A stretch of DNA of 64,000 nt from NCBI RefSeq assembly GCF_964199755.1, contig NC_133898.1, positions 30,383,985 to 30,447,984 on the forward strand, written 5' to 3'. The position numbers were made by a program, and so were the translations under genes. The DNA comes from Larus michahellis (taxonomy: Eukaryota; Chordata; Aves; Charadriiformes; Laridae). Of this stretch, positions 1 through 11,200 are shown one piece after another. Each line of letters begins with the position of its first letter. Positions within the stretch are counted from its first letter, which is position 1. The notes beneath the pieces are model-generated. The model did not search any database, was not told the origin of the DNA, and saw only the letters and a list, made by a program, of their open reading frames with translations.

Positions 1-465
1 CACCCGGTGTCACCTGATGGGAGCCGCAGAAGCCATCACGAGTGGAAAGCTGCTTGCAACTGGCTCTGCACTACTCTGTGCTGCCTTTACAGAGGGGGGT
101 GACTTGGGCATCTAAAGGCTCCTTTTTGGAGCAATCTGACCAGCCACTGAAACTTTAAAATGCTCTATCTCCAAACTTTGTACCTACTGTAAGCAGAGAC
201 CAAAAGCAAATGAGGTGAGCGATGGCAACGAGCCTCCCACCGTGCTTGGTGGAGAATATATGTGCCTGAGCATAGAGAGGTTTCCATCTGATTGACTGAC
301 TTCACTAGAAAAGCTTACGCTGACTTTCGAGGTGTGCAAAGATGACAAAAACAGTCTTTTAAAATGTAGCTGAGCTAAACCAGGCAACAAATGCAGAATC
401 TCGTATCATCCTCTAACCAGCGAAGCACCACTGAAGAGTGCTCGTTAAATATGACTTCGTCTTAC
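1..465 (-). other. TRAF5 intron (3' end off the window)
   Basis: No further TRAF5 exon was found here by reading the minus strand for coiled-coil sequence. The stretch looks like ordinary intron, so the next exon lies beyond position 1. Confidence 0.6.
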
Positions 466-558
466 CTGTTCTTCCAACCGGGAGTTCTTGTCCAAAATCT
501 GCAGCATGTGTTCCCTCAGGGCACTGTTTTCATGTTCGGCAAGTTTCCCTCTTTTAAT
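466..558 (-). CDS. TRAF5: TRAF5 coding exon, start of coiled coil
   Basis: A 93-nt exon, residues 232-262. Acceptor CTCTAAG, donor CAG|GTAAGA. It encodes an HENSALREHM segment with heptad-like hydrophobic spacing, the start of the TRAF-N coiled coil that trimerises the protein. It is the last exon seen before the left edge. Confidence 0.9.
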
Positions 559-3500
559 CTTAGAGAGGCAGAGGGGGAAGTGAAAGAATAAAATAATAAG
601 ATACGCAGATTTTTGAAGCTGTTAGTAAAAAATTTATTGATGCAAGTATTTAAAATGTCTCCTCTGTGCTTTGAAAGTGAGGGAACAGCAGTCCTGATTC
701 TCTTGTACAGCATCTTAGCTGATATTAGAAATGGTTGTGAAAGAACAAAAAATGGGGTGTTTGGGTTTTTTTTATTAATTACTCTGATTGTTTTGGGAGA
801 CAAATTCTAGTTCCAGTACAGAAAAAGATCTATAAAACAGTACCTTTACAAGACAGCCATACTGCTTATATGGGCAGTCCACTTCTGCCTCAGGACACAC
901 AGCGTGATGCTTTTCAATCTGCATGTATTAACAAAGAAACTTGCTATGACATAAATATTAAGTAACTTGCCACACTAATAAAATCTCAATGCCTGCATAA
1001 AGGGTGAACAAAGGCCAATGTCATGACACCACTGATCATGTAAACAGGGAAATGAGTATTCAGAGTCAATAAGCAAGCCAGATGTTTTTCCATACTGCAA
1101 AATGCCAAGAGTCTGCAGTGACCGAATACCTCACTTCTAAGATGGGATGTATATTCCTTTTAGGGCCAAAGAAAGAAAATACTTAGAGCAATGAAGTTTT
1201 ATTGGCACGGACCAATGTGGTCTGCAACGTCACTTTCAGTTTTCATAAATGTCTGTGACCTGCTGAATGACGGTATATGAAAAAAATAATAGTACCTCCT
1301 TTTTCAGAATTATTTGTGAACAGTTTTGGAGACAAGGCACAGGATAATCAGGACAGTCATTTTTCTCATGATCCTGGGGAAAAAAGAAACAAAACAAGGC
1401 AATGGTTTGGATTTTTGTGAAGTAGTATACATGGAGGAAGCTATGCAAAAAGTAATCCCAAACATACATGTGTAAGCCCCATATCACGTTGTTGTTCATA
1501 AGTGAGCAACAGTAACTGGTTTTATTTAAAGCACGTTTATTATACTTTCTCCTTCAGCTACTCAGCCAAATTGTGTTTCAGGGGTTGTTAAGGCCCATTG
1601 CAATGCTGGAAACTTTTCACCCAGCAACATTAAGAAGAAACACGTGCTATGGATTCCCAGGGAATGCTTTATAATCTTACCTTTATGTTAATTAACATCA
1701 CATATTTATTACAGTACTGACACATTTCGTCTCGAAATTTACAGTGCCGGCTCAAATGCTCTTTCAAGTCTTTCCGTAGAATTTGATCACAACATCCATC
1801 ATTAGTGCACTGCACGCTTTCAAACAAACACTGCTGAAGATGCTCCTGCAACACGTGACAGCAAATTAAACCCCAAAGTATTTCATCGCATCTCCAGTTG
1901 CCCAACAGACCCACAGAGACATTCGGCAGTTTGGTAACAAACAAAATTCCATATACTCTTTTCTCTGTAAACTTTCTCCTTTTCCAACCTCAAAACTATA
2001 GTGAACATGAAAATTTGGAGAGTCCTTTGTATGACTACCACTTTTCATTCAACTGACTTCCCGAAAAAAGGCCCAAATGGCCACTACGCCTTGGCAAGAT
2101 TTCTTGAGTCAACCATCACGTGGCACCTAAGCATACAGAAGGTATGTATAGATGCTACAGATACACTAAAGCTACCTAAAGCAAATGGTTCTTATCAAAC
2201 AAATAACCTAAGGCAAAGCCGGAACAAGCTCACAGCCGTAATATTTTGAGCTTAACGTTTGTTACTTACGGTGTACAGCTAAGTCATAGTCGATGTACTT
2301 AAACCACGTTGCTACAATAACTCTGAAGTCTGAAGACAATAATTGGAATTTAGCTTACAATAAATACACAGAGTTTGCATGAAAATCAAAGGCTTCAAAA
2401 TTTGACCAAGCAAACTAACCTGGTATCGTCCCAGAATTATTTTTGAATTGCAGTCAGGAATGTTTTTGCAGAACACATGCAAATTCAGAACTTCTCTTTT
2501 ACAGCAGTTGTCTTTGAATACCTGTAAAGGAAGCAAACCAGTCCTCATATCCAGTCACATAGGATGTTAGAGAGAATATAAAAAAGCAAAACATCACAAC
2601 AAATCTTTTAAGCACACAAGTGTAGACTCCACAGTTGTGAGTATGGTTCTTGATAAGTCATATTGAAAACTTATACTAAAAATATAAACTAAAACATATA
2701 TGAATTTTCTAATAAGCGTAGGGTTTTTTTCCCCCATATAGTTATTCCACAGATGCTGATCCATCCCACAGCCAGCAGGAGTAGTAGCTCAGGAGCTACA
2801 AAACCGCTGCCAGAGCCTGCCTGGATCTGGAAGGAAGCAGCCTGAACTAACGGGCCCCAAAGACCAAACCAGCTCTGTGCATGCAGCTCCGACGTTTGAG
2901 CACGCAGTATGTCTTTGGAATGGAGATGATGCTGAGATATCCCTTCTGTAGACTCTGAGAAACAGCACCGTTCCCAGTTGTGCATGCAGAAGCAAATTAA
3001 GCCCCCAGAGCAAACTTTCAGTCTTATTTAGACATCTTCATATAATGAGCATTATAAAGCTGCTCACTGTTGCACTACTGCCATCAAAATTTGCACAAAG
3101 TAGAAGACAGCGAATGAAAAACAAAAATCATGTGGACAGCCTGATTACAATTTCCTATCAGGAGTAGGGAAGAAAGGAAGGATTTGATTTGATTTCACTG
3201 GAAAATTCATTCTGGCAGGACCAAGTATGCAGTATGCTTTCAAGCCTTGGCATACAAATAAGGATAAATGAATCCATTACAGAAAATAAAAACCAAAAAC
3301 AACACCAAAGAAAGAAATAATCAATTTGCAAAACAGGAAGCATAAACTTATCTTTTCCTCTACAAAGTTACCCAAAAGTAAATTAAGTCTGCAGGGTTAA
3401 TGAGATATAATGGAAATAGTTAAGGCAACAAATTATAACCAAGTCAAAACAAAGACAAATAAATAAGATCCCCCAGCAAGATGGGGCATTAAAAAGGCAA

Positions 3501-5265
3501 GTCAGTAAGCGATCCCCACCAAAAAAAGCCATCTGATGACTAGGGAAAATTTAAAACTTTGTGAAACTCTTCAACAGTTTACTTGAAATACAAAGACTAA
3601 AATGAAATAAGTTCAGAACATGAGATATAAAATAAAGCGTTAGCTATACACCCATACTTCCTTTCTGGGAGAGCACCACTGAATACACTGCTTCCCTTAG
3701 CATCATTTCAGAGACAAGAACTGCTCTGCCCCTGAGGACTAACAGACTACGAGCCACCTTGTTCCCAGATGTCCAGCTTTTTCCAAGCAGATATTGACTG
3801 TTGAAGCAACTGCAACTACAGCCACTTACCTCGTGCATTTTTATTGTTTCTTTGTCGACAGGACAGGTGGGTACTGCACTCAACTCTCTAGATCGAAAGA
3901 AGAGTCATGTTAACACACAGAAAATTTGATTTATTTTGCAAAATTGGGTTATGCTAGAATCTGACTCTGGCAGAACTCAGTACTACGATACCATAACAAC
4001 CAAAAAAAGTGCTTCAAAACCACTTTTGTCTGGCAGCTACACAGCCAAATTCTATCTACAACTCTAGGAGCGCATTAAGGTGCGAAAGTGAATGTGTAGC
4101 AGAAAGCAGAGTTTGTCCTATGAGTGTTAATAAGATGATTTTAATTAACAGGACTTTGTGACACTCTCGCCATCTCCTGCTCGCAAATGTCTTATCTGAA
4201 ATAATCCCATCGTGTGCATTAAATCCAGCCTTTGCCTAGCGCAAGCAGCGCACTCCTTGCTACGCCAGTAAAAAAACATCTCATGGCTCCTATCTTTCAA
4301 GACTTCCAGAAGTCCCAGGATAAAGGACAATAAAATACTTATTGAGGCAGTGCAAAAGGGAGGCAACTCAGAGAGAGAAAGCAGCAAACACAAAACATCT
4401 AAAAATCGTAAAAGGTAAATGGCGACATCCATCCACGTAATCAGGCTCCTCTGCAGCCTTCCTGGGCCAAATCCTGCCCTTGGGCACAGCAACCAGTACG
4501 TAATGTATTTCCAGACAGGTCTGTGGGGTAAACTCATTTGTACCTGTCGGTAAATCCCAAGCAGATGGATGCCAGCAGCCTTGAGATCTGACTCTAGTAT
4601 TGGGTAATACTAACATCAGTTTTAAAGCTCCACTAAAATAAAATAAACTATACAGAAGCAAGTGAAAACAGCTTAATCTAACCACCAGTGCCAATACTGT
4701 AAGACATTAATGCAACAAATTCAGCTGAACAGCACAATGTGAGACAGAGAGACCAAAATAGCATCTCATGCAGTAGTGCTTAAATTTATATCAACAATTT
4801 CTTTACGCTGACTTCCCTGCAGTTACCAAAGCATTCCTCACCAACACTGGGTAAGGTCTTTAAAGACAACTTTAAAGCACTGAGACTGCAGTCATTGAGT
4901 TCAGCAGAGTCTTCCCATTGACTCCTTCAGCATTTTATCAGATCGGTACTATTATTATGGCACTCACTGCTGATTTATAGAAGGCATTGACTTCTTTTTA
5001 GGAAGGGACAGGACAGAGAGCTTGTGGATGCAGGAGGAATTTGCACTGACCTCAAAGAAAGAATGCACTGCTGGCAAAATCGGTGGCCGCATCCTGTCTG
5101 GTGGGGGTTGTGAAGGACAAGGTGGCAGTAGGCGCACTTGTACCGGTCTTCTAAAGTTTCGACAAACTTGTAGTCGGCGTCAGGCTCGAAGTCCAGAGAG
5201 ATGGCGCTGGCAGAGTTCTGGCGCGTGAAGATGCCCGAGAGACCAGTGAGTTCGTCACAGGCCAT
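466..5265 (-). CDS. TRAF5: TRAF5, TNF receptor-associated factor 5 (5' seven coding exons; gene runs off the left edge)
   Basis: Cytoplasmic adaptor of TNF-receptor family members (CD40, LTBR, OX40, CD27 and others in the known family) that signals to NF-kB and JNK. Seen: exons 5051-5265, 3830-3887, 2420-2521, 1681-1845, 1296-1373, 844-918 and 466-558, all with GT-AG borders and matching phases, sum to 786 nt, a 262-codon open frame. Residues 44-83 form a TRAF C3HC3D RING (C44, C47, C59, H61, C64, C67, C80, D83). Residues about 97-230 hold the Cys/His-spaced TRAF zinc fingers, and 240-262 start the coiled coil. The zinc-finger stretch VFKDNCCKREVLNL is the TRAF5 form rather than TRAF3. The remaining coiled coil and the receptor-binding MATH domain are outside the window. 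The start at 5265 is in good context (G at +4) and opens with the family's short N-terminal extension. RCOR3 as upstream neighbour fits human synteny. Confidence 0.95.
844..918 (-). CDS. TRAF5: TRAF5 coding exon, last zinc finger
   Basis: A 75-nt exon, residues 207-231. Acceptor ATGCAG at 919-924, donor AAG|GTACTG. It encodes HHAVCPEAEVDCPYKQYGC, the final TRAF zinc finger, in frame with both neighbours. Confidence 0.92.
1296..1373 (-). CDS. TRAF5: TRAF5 coding exon, TRAF zinc finger
   Basis: A 78-nt exon, residues 181-206. The acceptor follows a long pyrimidine tract ending CCCCAG; the donor is GAG|GTACTA. It encodes DHEKNDCPDYPVPC and NC.QIILKKE, matching the TRAF5 zinc-finger region. Confidence 0.93.
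1681..1845 (-). CDS. TRAF5: TRAF5 coding exon, TRAF zinc fingers
   Basis: A 165-nt exon, residues 126-180. Acceptor GTTGCAG, donor AAG|GTAAGA. It encodes an HLQQC zinc-finger close, the RKDLKEHL segment and the C..C pair of the next finger, all typical of the TRAF-type zinc-finger array. Confidence 0.94.
2420..2521 (-). CDS. TRAF5: TRAF5 coding exon, first TRAF zinc finger
   Basis: A 102-nt exon, residues 92-125. Acceptor CTTTACAG, donor CAG|GTTAGT. It contains VFKDNCCKREVLNL, diagnostic for TRAF5 within the TRAF family, and the Cys pair C109/C115 of a zinc finger completed in the next exon. Confidence 0.94.
2522..5050 (-). other. TRAF5 introns around the 58-nt exon
   Basis: Two introns (2522-3829 and 3888-5050) separated by the RING exon. 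No repeat family, RNA gene or further exon was recognised. The shorter introns at 559-843, 919-1295, 1374-1680 and 1846-2419 are likewise featureless. Confidence 0.6.
3830..3887 (-). CDS. TRAF5: TRAF5 coding exon, end of RING
   Basis: A 58-nt exon, residues 72-91. Acceptor CTAG at 3888-3891, donor GAG|GTAAGT at 3829. It supplies the last RING ligands in the motif CPVDKE. Its phase joins exactly to both neighbours. Confidence 0.92.
5051..5265 (-). CDS. TRAF5: TRAF5 first coding exon (N-terminus and most of the RING)
   Basis: Encodes residues 1-71 plus two bases of R72. The exon probably begins at 5270, giving only five untranslated bases after a pyrimidine-rich tract ending GTGCAG. The donor is AG|GTCAGT at 5050. 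It carries a conserved RQNS..SISLDFEP N-terminal motif and six of the eight RING zinc ligands. Confidence 0.93.
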
Positions 5266-5270
5266 GGGAG

Positions 5271-8200
5271 CTGCACTGGGAACCACCAGACACAGGGAGA
5301 ATCCTTTCAAATGTTCACCGGCAGACAGGCCGCTTTGGCTACCCCTTGCAGCAGGATGCCCCTCGTAGGAGGGTTTTCATTTGCAGCAGGGTGCGACAAA
5401 TTTTGGAGGGAAATGCGGTGCCAACTATGGAGGAACAACAAAATGCTCAGAGAACCACAAAATGATGGCTACATGGCAAGCATCAAAGCACACTTCTTTG
5501 GAAATGAGTTTCACAATCTGAAAATTATTCCTCAGAATAGAGATTTTTATGTTTTATTAAGTTTTCTTGCAGCAGCTCTTAGTTTCAAAACAGTTACAAG
5601 AGTCACACACATGGTTGGGGAAAGCAGAGGCCAAGTCTTGGCCCTAATGTCCACCAGGAAAGTCTACACTTAATGCAGAGGCCACCCACACGACTTCACG
5701 AGTTCATTGCACTGGTTCAAGCAAGAGACAGCTTTGTGGTTTACAGCAAGACGCGTACAAAAAAGAAGGCAGCAAGGGGATTTTACCTTCAATTTAGGTG
5801 TTACACGAGGCAAAGCCTCTTAGCTTTACATCTTTCTTTTCACAGTCGGTCACTCATTTATAGCAGTAAACTCTACTACTATTTTTTCAGAGTTTTACTT
5901 TATTATGTGCAAGTTCTTGGCTATATTCATCCTGCCTGAAAGAAACGGTGGGGAAAAAAAGAAAAAAGAGAAAAAAAGAAAAAAGAAAAAAAATGCAATC
6001 AGAAGCGTCACATAAGTTTTTCCTCTCAACCTACTAAAGCTCATACACAGCACAGAATACAATCTTAGTTTTCTAATAGGAAAATCCAGCAACATTTGTT
6101 TCCAGCCGTAAATCACAAACCTTGAGATTTACCACCCGTCCCTCAATCTTGCAGTACTGTTTTTTGCAAATAGCTCAAGACCTAGAGCCACTCTGGTTTT
6201 CGTTTCTTGTGGCTTTGCATTCTGAAGACATTTTTTCCTTACAGGATGTGTACAAAAGCACAACCCACCTGAGCTCTCAGAGCATTTCACGGGGGAAGTG
6301 CTCAATTTTATAGCTGTGCTGCGGGACGCTATTTCTCCTCTGCCTGCATCACCTTCCCTGTCAGTCACTCGAGTCACTCTCACTGGCATCAGCACCTCCC
6401 TGAGAGCTCTGACTCAGCTCCTGTAAGGTCACCGAGGGTATCTGCTGCTCTGGTAGGGAAGCAGGGCCAACACATCACCATTAATAACCTTACGCTGGCA
6501 TTAAACAGTATGCCAAGTCCTGATACACCGCCCTGACTCCCTGCTGCAATGGATTCCTGGCCCACGAAAGCAGTGATTAGGACTGTGCTACGCAGAGCTC
6601 CGGTGCTGTCACAGACCTCCTGGCCTCCAGAAAGCAACACCCATTTTCCTTGCTACTTTAAAATCCCCTACTGGGCAAGGAAATCCTGCTGATAGGTAAA
6701 GTACTCAATTCAAAATCAAGCCAAAGCATGTAACCAACGAAAGAGTATTTCACAACAAACATTTACGTGCTTCCATAACTCAGCGCCCTTTTTCATGGTT
6801 GTGCATGGTATTTACCTGCCCAGTTTGTGAGAGCCTCCCTGCCCTCCACCAGGCTGAATGTCAGACTAACTCCAGCACAACTGATCATCTAATGCCGGTA
6901 ACCCACAGGAATATGAGCCCTAATCATATCCCAAGCATAAAGACTTACTATTCCAACTGGAGTTTGCAAATTACCCTATTCAGTCCCTCTAAATGAACTG
7001 CCTTCTGCTTCAAACCAGAGATGATTGTCCACGTTGCTCCTTTCATTTTTAAACAGCTGACCTTTTCTCCTTTGAAAACAGGGTTCCTGCTTCTCTGACG
7101 CTTAATAAGGAGCAATTCTATTCTCCTCACATCAACCAGAGATGCCCAAATGCAGCCTGAGGGATTACCAGCCTCCTGCCTGGGCTGTCTTGGTAGCAGA
7201 TGCCAGCAACGGAGCGCGCCTGCTGCTTCCGAGGCAGATGGAGAGCTGCCACTGTTAACTCCCACAGCACAGACTACCTACAGGACGAATTTTCAACAAA
7301 CTCATTCTGTCGTTGGTCGGCAAGAACTCCAACACACGTTTCCTTCCTCTCTCTTACTAGTGTGCCCTCCCATTTACATGGCAGCCAACTGCCTGAGTCC
7401 TATTACACTCTAAGACTTGTATCATCTGATGGAATCGTTTAGCAAGTCAATGCTGCACTGTGTAAAAACATGCAAAAAAAGTAATCCGTATTTTACCCAT
7501 TTTTGCCTTTAAGGGTCTACCTAACTCCTGAAGTACTTCCAGCTGGGGTGAACAATGCTACAAATGTTTTAGGCAACAAAGTTATGGTATGCGTTAAGAA
7601 GAAATACAGTCACCAGCCCAAAATCCCATCCAGAAATGCCTTCAGAGCTCTCGCCATTAATTAAATCGCTCACATTCGTTCCCATCTCTTTCTGCAAGGA
7701 GCACTCTGCTGCGGTACAATCCCTTCCAGCTCTCTTGCTGAAATTAGAGCCTTTATCTCCTTAAACGCCCTCATGCCGCACCAATATCCCCAACCCAGAT
7801 CCCATTCCTAAAAAAAGAGACTCTCGGCATCTCCATGAACGCGCCGCCTCCCCCTCAGCCTCGCTCAGCAGCACGTTGCACAGCTGAGGGCACCTGAGGA
7901 CACAGGAAGGATCACTCGAGGCAAGAGGCGAGCCTGCCTATTCAGAATGGAAACCTTTGGGTTTCCAGAAGACCGGGGATGTTTGCCACCGCTGCCAGCC
8001 TCGCAGGGGGCTTGCCGCGAGGTTTGCAGCTGTTCTGCTGGAGGAAACGGCTGCCCCAGGAGAGGACCTAAGCGTGGCAATGCTTCACCCAAGCTGGAGA
8101 GGTGCCCGCGTGAATCAGCCGTGGAGACGGGCTCAGAGGAGCCGAGAAACCGCAGCCCTGTGCCAGACCTACCGCCGGCCAGCGCTAGGCGGGATGCCAT

Positions 8201-11200
8201 CCAAACCATCGCAGGCGGTGCGTAATCCCCATCCCAGTACCCACCGGTGACTCAGGGCGGATTGCAGCAGCTCTTCTTCCACTTGGGTCTTCCAGCGCCC
8301 ACACCCGTGGTCTCTGAACTGAAACCAAAGGGAAACCATCAGGGGAAAAAAAGTGCTTTTTTTGTGACAGCGAGAGCACGCCAATGGTTAACTGAATCAA
8401 TTTCCTGCTTACGCTAATGCCTGACGGCATAGGAGACAAGGTATGCTTTCACTTCTGCCTGTTCACAACTAAGCGCAATGGGAAGGTGTCCTTTCTTTGC
8501 ATTCACTGTCATTTTTCAGCACATGTATGAACTGTAATGCTCTTTTAAAATATTAGAGCTCATGCTGCATAACGACGCTCTTCTGGCAGACACACAACAC
8601 TACGCGGCAAAGGGATTTTCACCGCAACTCCACTGCGACAGCACACGCACAAAAAACCCCACCAATCTATAGTCACTGAAAATCTACACGTCAAAAAAAA
8701 ATGGATTTCCATATACCGAAATAAATAGAATTAATTCTGACCGCACATAGAAAAGTAGTACGAATCACTAGAAGCTAAGCCCAAGTCCTGTAAAGAGCCA
8801 CCAAAGAGTAGGGAGCTCAACGTCAGCGCAGCACAAAGAGCTCCCAGCTGCACCTTCCTACCGTCTCAGCATCCCAGCCCTGCCCGCGCCACCAGCGCCA
8901 CACGCAAAACGCCTCAGGAGCAGCTCTTTATATAACTGTGTTGTATGCAGATGCTTTAACCTCACTGGAAATAATCCAAAGGGGAGAATTTTCGTAACAA
9001 AAATAAACTTTCTTAAATGTGGGCTAGCCTGTTTTAACTACCACCACACCAAACTAAGCCCAAACGTTTTCCATTAAAATGCTCCACACTTAGCCTATCT
9101 TACTGTTCAGAAACCGAGTAAGAGATGAGCAGAACATGATAATAAGGAGGCAAATCAGCATGGGCATGACTTACTATAATATACAAATTACATTAACACT
9201 TTCAAAGCCATGTTCAAACAGTTCCCCTCCAGCAGTGCCACCTCTGCGCAGTCAGAATGCAGAGAAGCGGTGTGCAACGCCGATAGCACATTGAACTACT
9301 GTGGACAGATTAACTTTTTTTAGCCACAAAAACATACTAACTGCACACAGAGAAAACCATCCCTATGACGTAGTCACTCTTTTTAAAGAGAATATGTTTT
9401 TCCTTTTTTCTCTTGCGCGAAGCCAAGCACCCCTGAAAGGTCAGCAGATTAATTACCCCATGAGCTACGAGTGCACCACTACAGCAGGCTGCAGCACCAA
9501 AACCTGCAGGACGGCAGACCCGAGGCACAGGCACTGAACACCACCACGTCTTTTAGACTCACAGGGGCAAATATGTGAGTTGTTATCACAGATTTGGTCA
9601 TGACATATGGACAAGAAGCTGGGCCCCTTGGTCCCGCTGCCCAGCAAAGAGGGGTTGAGAGCATGGCTTCCGACAGGTTCGCTGCATGAGGGGAGGGTAA
9701 TCCTCAGTTACCCTCCAGGGTCGGGGTATGGCTCAGTAAAAAGCATTGTGATCACTTTCTTTCTTACCATGCTTCCATGAAATACATACGAGAGGGAACA
9801 GAAAAAAAGTCATGCCGCGATGTTCCTACACACCTAGCTCTAGTTCAGCTCTATTGCTTTGCCCTAAGGCACTTGGCAGGGACGAGTCTTAGAAGATGCC
9901 CTGTCCCTCCCTCTGAAAATTATCTACCTTTTATGGTACATCAGAACAAGAAGCCTTGTCTTAGTCACGGTGGGGAAAGTTTTGTCAAACTTAGAAGTCT
10001 AAGTTCACTTCATTGTGGGCTGACAGGCAGAAATATAATGGAGGGGAACATACCTTGCATTAAAATGATCCTCTCCAAGCTGCCTTATAAACTAGGTAGA
10101 TTAGCTGCCTTCAGTATTTTTGAATTAAAATAACAAAGTTATATGATTTGCTACTAATATAAGGTCCTCCACAAAACCACTGCGTTTTGGGGACAAGAAA
10201 TGTATGCCCCAACTCTTAACATATGGAGCAGAACAGGTAACAGAGTCTGATAAAGAATGACTAAAAATATCTACACAATTGAAATACATATTTAAGATAC
10301 AGCAGATATTATGGAGTCATGTGAAAACAGCAGACGATGACATCTGACATCACTGAGGGATCATCCTTGCGCCTTCCAGCCCAGGAGGAGCTGCAACGAA
10401 GTGCACTTGCAGAGTCTCCATGGGGCAGAAGGACCACAGCTGCATCATTTGAGCCCCCCAGCCCAGAGGCTGCGGAGGGAAAGGATCCCCTATTGCACCA
10501 ACATGGACCCACCACTGAGACTCAGGGCTCGCTCCTGCTTCACCTGGCAGCAAGTCAGCCTCAGGAGCTCTTCTGTTGTTGTCCTACTCGCTTACAAACC
10601 ATGGTGTGGTGACCAGCTGGTACCCTGCAGACAATATTTCTAACAGCAATAATTTGCTATTGGATATGTGCCTGAGGCCCCACGGGGGATGTTGCTGCCG
10701 AGGGCAGCAGAACAAATTTATTTTCTTTCGTATACAGACAAACTTTATTCTCAAAGCACAGTAAAACCCTACTACACAAGCATCAATTTGCTACTCTCCA
10801 TAGGCAAATTTTCACTAAGCAGAGTAAGATGGTAGGGTTTCCTTTGCACAGAGGTACAGTCAAGCATTACAATAAATCCCCATAAGACCAGACTTCATTG
10901 GGTTTTTTTTAATGCACAGATTACAACAGAGATAGCATTTAAAAAAAATAAATTAAAAAATACAACTCTTACAACTAACAAAGTGTGTCTGGTGCTGAAG
11001 TACCTTTGATTTTATGGACAACTTGCTTATTCACTACATCTGCTATTTTCCCTGGATCTCCTAATCATTAATTAGTTTTGTATTATCAAGAAATCCCTCT
11101 ACATCTAATCAACACAACATCGTTACAATAATACGGAAAACTTTTGTCTTAAAATGATCCCATTCACAGATGGAAAATAATTCTGTTCCCATCACTTCCA

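Noticed and set aside
466-5265. TRAF3 as the identity of the left-hand gene
   Set aside because: The RING and zinc-finger residues fit TRAF5, and the neighbours RCOR3 and KCNH1 fit the TRAF5 locus; TRAF3 lies beside RCOR1 in vertebrates.
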